Assembly (NCBI GenBank): GCA_965222015.1
Contig: CBDCTL010000012.1
Location: forward strand, 124,001 to 188,000
Source of the DNA: JANQPX01 sp965222015
GTDB taxonomy: Bacteria; Pseudomonadota; Alphaproteobacteria; Geminicoccales; Geminicoccaceae
Reading direction: 5' to 3'
Length of the DNA stretch: 64,000 nt
Numbering within the stretch: the stretch's first letter is position 1; every line of letters starts with the position of its first letter. The position numbers were made by a program, and so were the translations under genes. The notes under the pieces were generated by a model. That model searched no databases. It worked only from the letters and a program-made list of their open reading frames with translations, and had not been told where the DNA came from. This document shows, one piece after another, positions 53,034 through 62,732 of this stretch.

Positions 53034-53102
53034 GTCCGGCCTCATATCGGAACGGTGTCCGACATCAAAGCGGAATGCCGTCCGGCTTCAAATCGGAATG
53101 CT
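53034..53102. repeat. Three tandem 23-bp repeats
   Basis: Units at 53034, 53057 and 53080 share GTCCGGC-TCAAATCGGAATG with a few changes per unit. Multiple short terminal repeats of this kind are found at ends of IS21-like elements, so this could be a solo transposon end, but no transposase gene is nearby. Confidence 0.7.
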
Positions 53103-53349
53103 ATCCTCCAGCTTCTATGGCCGGGGCGTCGAAAATTGGCGAGGTTCATAAACTGCTCAGCAGTTCTGACTCTTGTCCAAAGAAGCTTCCGCAACAGCAA
53201 GCACGTTGCCCGCGCGGACTCACGCTCTCCGGTCACTTCCCTGCTTTGACAATCTGAAGCAATCCTATCACATTGTTGCCCAGTGATTTTCAGACAACTA
53301 AAAGTAGAAAATCGCCCGATGCGACACTAGGCACTAGCGGATAGTCTTC

Positions 53350-56300
53350 ATGGACGGGTTTGAAACCACTCTCGCTGTCCCATCGGTCGGCCAACTGGTG
53401 AACGTGAGAAGTCGTCGGTATGTCGCGACCGACATCAAGCGGTCAGCACTCGCTGCTTCGCCAGCGGGCCAAGCTGAGGCCCAGCATCAGCATCTTGTTA
53501 CTCTTTCTTCGGTCGATGATGAAGGCGCCGGCGAGACCCTTGAGGTCGTTTGGGAGATTGAGCCGGGTGCACGCGCGTTTGAACGAGGCTCTCTGCCGGA
53601 GCCAACAAGCTTTGACGATCCGCTTGTCTTTGGCGCCTTTCTGGACGCTGTTCGTTGGGGTGCGATTTCCTCGGCCGATCGCAGGACGCTTCAGGCGCCA
53701 TTTCGAAGTGGAATTGAGCTCGAAGATTACCAACTCGACCCACTGGTCCGCTGCCTGCGCATGCCGCGCGCAAATATCCTTCTCGCGGATGATGTGGGCC
53801 TCGGCAAGACCATCGAGGCCGGTCTAGTTGTCCATGAGCTTATGCTCCGCCATCGCGTCCGGTCTGTGCTGGTGATTTGCCCTTCCGCACTGCAAATCCA
53901 GTGGCGTGACCAGATGCAGGCCAAATTCGGCCTCGAGTTCCGGATCGTGGACAGCGAACTCATGCGCGACCTGCGACGATCGCGCGGCATTCACGCCAAT
54001 CCGTGGAGCCACTTTCCGCGCCTGATAAGCTCGATCGATTACCTGAAGCGCGAGCGGCCGTTGCGGCTCTTCCGCGAACTCCTGCCAGCCCCCGGACAAC
54101 CAGCATTCCCACGCAAGTTCGACCTTCTGATTGTGGACGAGGCCCACAACATCGCGCCGTCAGGCGCTGGCCGCTATGCGCGTCCATCCTTGCGCACCCA
54201 GGCGATCCGAACGATCGCGCCGCACTTCGAGCACCGCCTGTTCCTCACCGCGACACCACACAACGGCTACAGGGAAAGCTTCACAGCATTGCTCGATGTC
54301 CTCGACAATCAGCGGTTCGCAGTCGGTGTCGAGCCTGAGCGCGAGCAACTTGCCGCGGTGATGGTGCGCCGCATGAAGACCGAGATCGTCGACTGGCGCG
54401 GCAAGCCCCGCTTCCCACGCCGCACGCTGATCCCGCTTGAGGTGGAATATCCCGAGGCGGAGACCGCGGCGCACGCGATCCTGTCGCGCTATGCAGAGTT
54501 GCGCAAGGCCGCAGCCACCGAGCGGACCGAGACCTTTGCGACCGAATTCGTTCTAAAGCTGCTCAAAAAGCGGCTGTTCTCCTCGCCCGAGGCGTTTCGG
54601 CTGACCTTGGAAAAGCATCGTGACTCCGTCGGCGCTGGCGCGAGTGTGGGGATGGCACAGCTGAGGCGACAGATCGAAGACGTCGATGAGGAGTTCGCTG
54701 ATGACGACGCCTACGATCGCGCCGAAAGCGACGCCCTTGAGGCGGCGAGTAGAACGACCAGAGCTCTGACCCACGACGAATTGGCTGCCCTCGACCAGCT
54801 GCAACGGTTCGCTGATCGTGCCTCAGCCCAGACCGATGAGAAGGCCAAGGAGCTGATTGCCTGGCTAGAGACCAACATCAGGCCCGGCGGCATCTGGACG
54901 GAGCATCGCGTCATTATCTTCACGGAGTTTCGGGCAACCCAGAAGTGGCTGTTCGAGCTGCTGGCGGCGCGCGGTTTCGCTCGTGACGATCGGTTGCTTC
55001 TCCTGTTTGGCGGCATGCCAAAGGACAAACGCGAGGAGATCAAGGCCGCCTTTCAGGCGCGGCCGGATCAAGCCAACGTTCGCATCCTGCTCGCGACCGA
55101 TGCGGCATCTGAGGGCATCGATCTCCAGAATTACTGCTCGAGATTGATCCACTACGAGATCCCCTGGAACCCGAACCGGCTCGAGCAGCGGAACGGCCGC
55201 ATCGATCGCCACGGCCAGCGCGCCGACAAGGTGCAGATCTTCCATTTCGTCCCGGCGGGCTTCGACGCTCAGGATTTGGAAGGCCGGCGTCCAGGAGACC
55301 TCGACGGCGATCTCGAATTTCTTGGGCGAGCCGTGCACAAGGTGCAGGCGATCCGCGAGGACCTGGGCAAGGTCGGCCCTGTGATCGCGCAGCAGGTCGA
55401 GGATGCCATGCTCGGCGTGCGAGCGCGCCCGCTCGACACGAGGGATGCCGAGCGCCAGGCCGAGCCGATCAAGCGAATGCTGACCTTCGAACGTCGGCTT
55501 CAGGAGGAGCTGGAGCGTTTTCGCGAGCAGCTCGATGAGACCAAGCGCGAGCTTCACTTGGCGCCCGAGCGGGTCCAATCTGCGGTGGGAGCCGCGCTTG
55601 CATTGGCAGGCCAGCCGCCATTGATCCCGAGCCAGTACGGGGGCCTATGGCCCGACCCTACCGGCCAGCGCCGACAGTGTCCTGTGTTTGAGCTGCCGGC
55701 CCTGCGAGGAGCGTGGGGGCGCTGCACCGTCGGCCTGGAGCATCCGCACACTGGGGAACGGCGACCGATCGTGTTTGACCCGATGCTCGCCAAAGGCCGT
55801 GACGATGTCGTGCTTGCGCACCTGAACCATCCTCTGGTCGATATGTCGCTCCGGCTGCTGCGCGCCGAGATCTGGAAGTCGGGCGACAACCGTACCATCA
55901 GCCGCGTCACCGCTCAGCTGGTCTCGGAATCCGTCCTAGAGACGCCCGCCGTCATCGGTCATGCGCGGCTGGTTATTCTCGGCGGTGACGGTCACCGGCT
56001 GCACGAAGAGCTTCTGGTCGCCGGCGGCCGCATTGAGCAAGGCCGGTTTCGTCGCATGGTCCAGGACGACATCACACAGGCGCTTGCCGCCACCACGAGC
56101 GACAGGCCTGCCCCGGGCTTTGCCCGGGACGTTGCCGAACTGTGGCCGAGCCTCAGTCATAATCTTGTCCGCGCCCTCGAGGTGCGCGTCAATGAACGGA
56201 CCCGCAACCTCGAGGAGCGCTTTGCCGTGCGCGCCGAGGAGGAGGCTCAGCGCCTGCGGACGATCCTCGAGGAGCTTGCTCGTCGCATTCGTGAGGAGCT

Positions 56301-56514
56301 GCGCGCCGAGCCACCTTCCCAGCTCGACCTGTTCAGCCCGGATGAACGCGAGCAGCGTGAGCGCGACCGCAACGGCCTTGAGACGCGGCTCGCCGAAATC
56401 CCCGATGAGATCGAGCGCGAGAGCCAAGCGCTCCGTGCGCGCTTCGCCGACCCGACCCCGCATCGGTTCGACGTCGGCGTGACCTTCCTGGCGCCAGAGA
56501 GCATGGCGAGGTAA
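53350..56514 (+). CDS. drmD: DISARM SNF2-family helicase DrmD
   Basis: This 1054-residue superfamily 2 helicase of the SNF2/RapA group has Walker A LLADDVGLGKTIEAG near residue 147, motif II LLIVDEAHNIAPSG near residue 263, motif III LFLTATPHNG, and the C-terminal motifs VIIFTEFRATQKW, LLATDAASEGIDLQNYC and NPNRLEQRNGRIDRHGQ near residue 615. Long coiled-coil sections follow (residues 700-760 and near 960-1000). DrmD defines class 1 DISARM. It starts a tightly spaced operon: the methylase ATG lies 2 bases after its stop codon. No promoter could be fixed with confidence. Confidence 0.85.
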   Translation: MDGFETTLAVPSVGQLVNVRSRRYVATDIKRSALAASPAGQAEAQHQHLVTLSSVDDEGAGETLEVVWEIEPGARAFERGSLPEPTSFDDPLVFGAFLDAVRWGAISSADRRTLQAPFRSGIELEDYQLDPLVRCLRMPRANILLADDVGLGKTIEAGLVVHELMLRHRVRSVLVICPSALQIQWRDQMQAKFGLEFRIVDSELMRDLRRSRGIHANPWSHFPRLISSIDYLKRERPLRLFRELLPAPGQPAFPRKFDLLIVDEAHNIAPSGAGRYARPSLRTQAIRTIAPHFEHRLFLTATPHNGYRESFTALLDVLDNQRFAVGVEPEREQLAAVMVRRMKTEIVDWRGKPRFPRRTLIPLEVEYPEAETAAHAILSRYAELRKAAATERTETFATEFVLKLLKKRLFSSPEAFRLTLEKHRDSVGAGASVGMAQLRRQIEDVDEEFADDDAYDRAESDALEAASRTTRALTHDELAALDQLQRFADRASAQTDEKAKELIAWLETNIRPGGIWTEHRVIIFTEFRATQKWLFELLAARGFARDDRLLLLFGGMPKDKREEIKAAFQARPDQANVRILLATDAASEGIDLQNYCSRLIHYEIPWNPNRLEQRNGRIDRHGQRADKVQIFHFVPAGFDAQDLEGRRPGDLDGDLEFLGRAVHKVQAIREDLGKVGPVIAQQVEDAMLGVRARPLDTRDAERQAEPIKRMLTFERRLQEELERFREQLDETKRELHLAPERVQSAVGAALALAGQPPLIPSQYGGLWPDPTGQRRQCPVFELPALRGAWGRCTVGLEHPHTGERRPIVFDPMLAKGRDDVVLAHLNHPLVDMSLRLLRAEIWKSGDNRTISRVTAQLVSESVLETPAVIGHARLVILGGDGHRLHEELLVAGGRIEQGRFRRMVQDDITQALAATTSDRPAPGFARDVAELWPSLSHNLVRALEVRVNERTRNLEERFAVRAEEEAQRLRTILEELARRIREELRAEPPSQLDLFSPDEREQRERDRNGLETRLAEIPDEIERESQALRARFADPTPHRFDVGVTFLAPESMAR

Positions 56515-56516
56515 TC

Positions 56517-59500
56517 ATGGCCACTTCTAGCGAGGCGAAGCGACCCCGAACGAAGTCCGTAAGCCGCCATGCCGATTGGCTGTCCCTGATCGAGGTCACC
56601 GGCCCTTTCCTGACGCTTCCGGTCCTCGATCGAGTCTTCCCGCAGGGCCTCGATGCGCGCGATCAAGACATCGGTCGTGAGCTGCGCATGCGTTTCGCTG
56701 AATGGGAGGCGGAGCAGGAGAAGCGCCGTCCGGATCGCGCGATCCACCAGGCCTGGGTGCGCTGGGTTCTGGCTGAAGTCCTGGAGTACCGGCATGCGAC
56801 GCTCGCCGAGGGACAATCGCTTCCAGCTGGCTTGGAAGCGCGCATCACCCAGGAAGGCGAGACGCTCCGGCCCGACCTGGCGTTGCTTGATCCCGACACC
56901 AAGCAGCCCGTTTTCCTGATCCAGATCTACGATCCGAGCCAGGGCCTTAGCCGTGTGGTCGAGGGCAAGCGCTGGAAGGCAGAGCCGGGCACACGCATGG
57001 CCGAGCTGCTTCGCGCGACAGATGTGCCTGCGGGCCTGGTCACCAATGGTGAGCGCTGGATGCTGGTCCACGCGCTCAAGGACGAGACCACTGGCTTTGC
57101 CAGCTGGTACGCCAACCTATGGCTCGACGAACAGCAGACACTCCGGGCCTTCACATCACTGCTTGGCGTCGAGCGGTTCTTTGGCGTCGCGAAAGAAGCG
57201 ACGCTCCCGAACCTCCTGAAGGAGAGCGCGCAGAACCAGCAGGAGGTCACCGACAAGCTCGGGATGCAGGTGCGCGAAGCTGTCGAGCTTTTGGTCCAGG
57301 CGATCGATCGAGTCGATCGGGACCGCGGACGCGACCTGCTCCGAGGCTTTAGTGAGCAGCGGCTCTACGAGGCCACGCTCGCCGTCATGATGCGGCTCGT
57401 GTTCCTGCTCTCGGCCGAAGAGCGCGGACTTCTGCGCCTGGGCGACCTGATTTGGGATGCCAACTATGCGATCTCCACCCTCGGCGCCCAGTTGCGCGAG
57501 GAGGCCGATCGCCATGGCGAGGAGCTGCTCGAGCGCCGCTCCGATGCCTGGGCCAGGCTCCTGGCTACCTTCCGCGCCGTCCACGGCGGTGTGCGTCACG
57601 AGGCGTTGAACCTTCCAGCTTATGGTGGGGCGCTGTTCGATCCCGACCGTTATCCCTTCCTTGAGGGTCGGCCGCGCGACACGACTTGGCGCCAATACCC
57701 CGCCCAGCCGCTGCCGATCAACAATCGGACGGTACTCCACCTCCTTGAGGCGCTGCAGTATCTACGGGAACGTGGCGGCGAGGCGCGCCGGCTCTCGTTC
57801 CTTGCTCTCGGCATCGAGCAGATCGGTCACGTGTACGAGGGACTCCTGGACCATACGGCCCGACGCGCCGCTGAGCCCATGCTCGGGGTCGAAGGCGGGA
57901 CGGAGAAGGGGCTGCCGATCGAACCAGAGATCGCGCTGGCCGCTAAGGAGGAGGCGCTTGCCAAGGGTGGTGCCGAAGCTTTGACGGAGCTGTTCAAGAG
58001 CCACGGCGCCAAGAAGACAGCGCGAGCGATCGAGAAGGCCTTGGCGGCCGAGCCGGACCTCAGCGAAGACGCCCGCCTGCGGGTCGCCTGTGATAACGAT
58101 GAAGCACTCCTTGCCCGCATCCGCCCGTTCTGGGGCCTGCTGCGCACAGATCGAGAGGATCGCCCGGCCGTGATCCTGCCAGGCTCGGTCTATGTCACCA
58201 AGGGCACTGACCGGCGCTCTACCGGCACCCACTACACGCCGACGTCACTGACCGAGCCGATTGTCCGGCACACCCTCGACCCGCTGGTCTACCGTGGCAT
58301 GGCCGACGGTGTGGAGCCAAGCCCCGAGATCCTGATCGGGCCGGAGGAGATTCTGGCTCTCAAAGTGGTCGACTTCGCCTGTGGCTCCGGGGCCTTCCTC
58401 GTCCAGGCTTGCCGTTACTTGGCCGCGAAGCTGGTGGAGGCCTGGGAGCGCCGCGAGGCGGAGCAGCCGGGCCAGCCGCTCGCCTTGCCCGAGGCAATGA
58501 CGAGCCGGGGAGACCCGGGCGATCGCCTGCTGCCGGCCGACCCCGACGAACGCCTCACCCTTGCCCGCCGTCTGGTTGCCGACCGATGCCTCTATGGCGT
58601 TGATAAGAATCGCATGGCGATCGAGATGGCGAAGCTCTCGCTCTGGCTGGTCACCCTGCAGAAGGACCGCCCGTTCGAGTTCCTCGACCACGCCATCAAG
58701 TGGGGCGATGCGCTTCTAGGCATCACCTCGCTCGAACAGCTCGAGACGTTTCACCTCGAACCCGAGCGTGGCCGCGCCCTGTTTCAGCAGGTGGATCTGC
58801 TCGATGACGTTCGGGCGGCGGCCGGCGCAGCGATTCGCCAGGCGAGCGAGAAGCGTAGCAAGCTCGAGGCTTTTGCTGTCGCCGATATTGCTGATGCCGA
58901 AGAAAAGGTACGCCTCCACGCTGAAGCCGAGAGAGCTTTGCGCGACATCCGCCTGATCGCCGATCTCATTACAGGCGCCGCGATCAGCCCCCCCGGTAAC
59001 GACCGCGGCCGCTCCTTAAGGCAGCTCGATGCCGAGCTCGCGCGCCTCGCTCCGCTGGTCGGCCACGCACTCGACCCGAACCGGCCGGAGGGCGCCCGCG
59101 CCAATGCACGCAATGCCATTGCGGCCAGGGCACGGGAGCTTTTGGACGGGGGCAAGCCCGACGCCCAGCCGCCGCGCCGCTGCTTCCACTGGCCGATTGA
59201 GTTTCCAGAGGTCTTCGTGCGGAAAAACGGCGGGTTCGATGCGTTCGTCGGCAATCCGCCATTTTTGGGAAATCGCCTCTGGAAGACGGTAATAGGTGAA
59301 TTTCTCCAACACTATTCGACGCACATCCTGGGCACCGCACCAGGAAAGATCGATCTTTGCATTCTATTTCATCGGCGGGCATCTGAGTTGTTACGAGAGC
59401 GAGGCAATTATGGTCTTCTCGCAACCGACAACATTGCAGAGGGCAGTGCCATCGATGTTGGTCTCGGAAGGTTGGTCAACAGCGGTACCATCTTCCTTTC

Positions 59501-60735
59501 AAGAAGGCGCATGCCCTGGCCCGGTACGGCGGCTACCGAGGTTGCAGTTGTTTGTTTCCACAAAGGACCATTCTCTGGAAAGAAGTATGCCGATGAGCAT
59601 CCATGTAGCAGAATTGGCCCCAGGCTTTCGCCGGAGCTTGATGGGATACAGGGTCCACAACTACTCCACGACCATCTCTTCAGTTTTGAAGGCGTGAACA
59701 ACAGCAAAGGATTGGCGTTCGTCATCGGGGCAAATCATTTGTGGTACGAGCGCCTACGATCGGAGCGAGGTAGTCTGCTGAGACCTTATGTCACCGGAGA
59801 TGATATAACTAGCTCTGCACTCACAAGAGTCGACCGGTGGGCTTTGGACATTGCCGATCGCGACCTAAACCAGATCGCCGACAGCTTTCCCGTGGCTTAC
59901 GATTTTCTGAATGAAGTTGTCCGTCCAACGCGAACACCGGATGAATTGAAGAGCTATAAAGGCCTATACGAGCGATGGTGGCAGTTCTGGAATCACCGAG
60001 CAAACCAAATGAGGCGACTCAGGAATTGCAGCAAATTTGTTGCTTTCGCCAAGCTCTCGAAGTACCCCGCCTGCGTTGTCGCGGCAACCGAACACATTTA
60101 TACTAATAAAGTGGTTTTAAATCGAAATCGAACGCGTTGACACTTTCTCTGTTTCATTGAGCAGACATTTCCAAGAATGGATTGAACGATACGCGGGGGG
60201 ACGACTTGAAGGTCGCTTTAGCATATCGATCAAAGAGGCGTTGGTGAAATTCCCGATGCCAGCGCTTACAACGTGTACGGATGGTGTCAATATAGCGACA
60301 AGCATAGATGTTCGTTTGAAGAAGTTAAGCTGCGAGCGCAACTGTGGGCTCACGGATCTCCTCAACTTCGTGCATGATCCGGCCTGTCAGGACGACGAAA
60401 TAGGGCGCCTTCGACTGGAGCTAGAGGCCGTATCTGGTTATGTAAACAATGCCTACGGTTGGGACGACCTCGACCTCGGACACGGCTTCCACGAGACCCG
60501 GCAAGGCGTGCGGTTCACAATCTCCCACGCCGCGCGAGAGGGGCTCCTCGACCGACTGCTCGCCCTCAACCATGAGCGCTACGCAGAAGAGGTTCGCCAA
60601 GGCCTACACGAGAAGGGCGCGAAGAAGAAAGCAGGAAAGAAGGCGAAGCGGAAGGCCGGTCCCGCCTCCACTACGCGGCAGCCGGAGCTCGATTTCGGCT
60701 TTCAGCTGACAACCTCCCACGCCTCTCGCCGATGA
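56517..60735 (+). pseudogene. drmMI: DISARM adenine methyltransferase DrmMI, interrupted by a frameshift
   Basis: The first frame gives 1207 residues, ending with the stop codon at 60138. The missing C-terminus (192 residues, beginning VSLSRHFQEWIERYAGGRLE) lies in the next frame and ends at 60735. Removing one A near GTTTTAAATC (60117-60121) joins them into a protein of about 1405 residues. An N-terminal nuclease-like region (residues 100-190) precedes SAM motif I VVDFACGSGAFLVQA near residue 620 and the catalytic NPPFLGN near residue 913. The specificity region (59,280-60,360) is clearly more AT-rich. It may be a broken gene, a programmed shift or a sequence error. Confidence 0.8.
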
Positions 60736-62696
60736 TCGAGCTGCTTGGTCCTGAGGACGGCGACGAGCGGCGTGCTGCCGAATGGCTGCAGGAATCCATC
60801 CTGCAGCTTTGGCCGGATCTTGCCAATCACTCGCTCGACAAAGTACGCATTCACGCTGCCGCTAAGCTGTTCGGCTACCCGGTGCAGGATCTCGATCTGC
60901 TGTTGCTGGCGGCGTTCGGCGAGCCAAGAACATTCCGGCCGGCGACCCTATTCCATCCACGAGACGAGGAGCCGATCCTGCCTCGCACCGCCGCCGTACG
61001 AAATTTGGCGCTGGTGATCGAGGTCAAAGGGCACGGCGCCGAGGCGGTGCGTTTCGATGGGCTGACAGCGCAGGTCCGCTACCGGCGCGGCGGCGAGGAG
61101 TACTGGGAGAACGCAAGCGAACAAAGCCACAAGCAACTGCATGCGCTGCTGAACTATTTTAGGGACCAGAAGCTCTCCGGAATTTTCCTGACCAACCTGA
61201 TCCTGTTTCCTAATTTGCGCGAAGACCAGCTCCCCGGCCGACCGCACAATATGATCGGTGGCGATGCTGGCTTCGCAAAGATCCTGAACGTGCTGGGTGA
61301 GATCAGCCATCCCTGGATCCGGGACGGACGCGCCCAGATCAGCGCGGGGAAGGCAGAGAATATCGACGCCCTGTTTCGCCGGCCGCTGTTCCGTTCGCTC
61401 GAGCCAACGTCGATCGATCGCAAGCGCATGGACCGGATCGCCAGGAAGGCCGCGCTGAATCCCGACTGGCTCAACGATCTGGGCGAGCGCGAAGTGATCT
61501 TCCGCGGCCGTGGCGGCGCAGGCAAGACGGTCATCCTGCTGCAGCTCGCCTACCGCGCATTCGATGAGCAGCGGGCCCGCTCACTTGTGCTGACCTACAA
61601 CCGAGCGCTGATCGCTGACATTCGCCGGACCATGGCCCTGTTCGGCATGCCGAGCAATGTCGCGAATGGAGGCATTCGAATCGACTCGGTCATGTCGTTC
61701 ATCGGACGGGTGCTCCAGCATTTCGGATTGATCGGCAGCGAGGAGGACTTTCTGGAAAACTACGGCGCCAATTGCACGACGCTTGCCGAGCTCCTGGCGA
61801 ACGGCGACATTCCGGCGACAGAGGTCGCCGCAATGAAGCGGGATGATCCCGCCAATTTCGCATTCGATCATGTCTTCGTCGACGAGGGGCAGGATTGGCC
61901 GGATGCCGAAATTTGCATTCTCCGTGCAATCTATCCCCCCGAGCTGCTGATTATTGCCGATGGCGTCGATCAATTCGTTCGCGGCAGCGTCGCTGATTGG
62001 ACGACTGGCGTCGATTCCGGAAGTCTGCGGGTGCGACGTCTCCGACGCTGCCTTCGGATGAAGTCCAACCTTGCTGCCTTCGCCAACACCTTCGCCGCAG
62101 AGGTCGGTTTGGAAGCCTGGTCGGTCGAGCCGAACACCGACGCTGGCGGTGGCAGGATCTTGATCGTCGAAGGCGACTACCTGGGAGATCTCTCGCTGCA
62201 TGACCAGCTGGTTGCGGAAGCGAGTGCCTCCGGAAATGCGCCGGTAGACCTTCTTCTCTGCATTCCGCCGACCCTTGTAGTCAGAGACGGTGGGGTCGAA
62301 GCATCGCGGCCGGCCCAAGCGCTGACAGCTCATGGCCTTGATGTATGGGATGGCGCGATTCAAAAGGTTCGGCAGGATTTCCCCCGACGCCCCGATCAAT
62401 TTCGGATTGTACAATACGAATCGTGCCGCGGCCTGGAAGGATGGACCGTTTTTGCTCTCGGGTTCGATGAATTCTGGGCATTCAAGTTCAGTGACGGGTT
62501 ACGGTCAGCCGGTACGGTCGAGGATCTGTTTCGCTCACCCGAGGATATGGCTCAGGAAGCCGCCGCGCGTTGGGCCATGATTGCCATGACCCGCGCCATC
62601 GATTCACTGGTGATCCAAATTTCGCCCGTCAACACGCCGATCCGTACCGCTCTTCAAAGTGTCGCCGACAGGCATCCTGACTTCGTGGAATGGTAG
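60732..62696 (+). CDS. NERD-like nuclease fused to UvrD-like SF1 helicase
   Basis: This 654-residue protein is translationally coupled to the methylase (ATGA overlap). Residues 1-150 contain a restriction-nuclease-like core: acid in VQDLDLLLLAAFGE near residue 55, then LVIEVKGHG near residue 96, the ExK pair. The rest is a UvrD/Rep-type helicase with Walker A FRGRGGAGKT near residue 260, VFVDEGQDWPDAE near residue 384, motif III-like LIIADGVDQF and the late YESCRGLEGWTV. It would couple DNA cutting to unwinding. I know no standard DISARM component with this make-up, so it may be an accessory subunit. Confidence 0.8.
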   Translation: MIELLGPEDGDERRAAEWLQESILQLWPDLANHSLDKVRIHAAAKLFGYPVQDLDLLLLAAFGEPRTFRPATLFHPRDEEPILPRTAAVRNLALVIEVKGHGAEAVRFDGLTAQVRYRRGGEEYWENASEQSHKQLHALLNYFRDQKLSGIFLTNLILFPNLREDQLPGRPHNMIGGDAGFAKILNVLGEISHPWIRDGRAQISAGKAENIDALFRRPLFRSLEPTSIDRKRMDRIARKAALNPDWLNDLGEREVIFRGRGGAGKTVILLQLAYRAFDEQRARSLVLTYNRALIADIRRTMALFGMPSNVANGGIRIDSVMSFIGRVLQHFGLIGSEEDFLENYGANCTTLAELLANGDIPATEVAAMKRDDPANFAFDHVFVDEGQDWPDAEICILRAIYPPELLIIADGVDQFVRGSVADWTTGVDSGSLRVRRLRRCLRMKSNLAAFANTFAAEVGLEAWSVEPNTDAGGGRILIVEGDYLGDLSLHDQLVAEASASGNAPVDLLLCIPPTLVVRDGGVEASRPAQALTAHGLDVWDGAIQKVRQDFPRRPDQFRIVQYESCRGLEGWTVFALGFDEFWAFKFSDGLRSAGTVEDLFRSPEDMAQEAAARWAMIAMTRAIDSLVIQISPVNTPIRTALQSVADRHPDFVEW

Positions 62697-62732
62697 AAGA
62701 ATTGAACCCGCTTTGTTTTCGAAGGGACAGCA

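Larger units (their letters stand above)
52748..53349. other. Intergenic control region between hipBA and the DISARM operon
   Basis: These 600 bp are less GC-rich than the genes around them. They hold four hip operator-like sites (52760-52883), a triple 23-bp repeat (53034-53102) and the promoter region of drmD. No gene is supported. Confidence 0.55.

Noticed and set aside
53246..53275. A sigma-70 promoter for drmD at TTGACA (53246)
   Set aside because: The -35 hexamer is perfect but no acceptable -10 lies 16-18 bp downstream.
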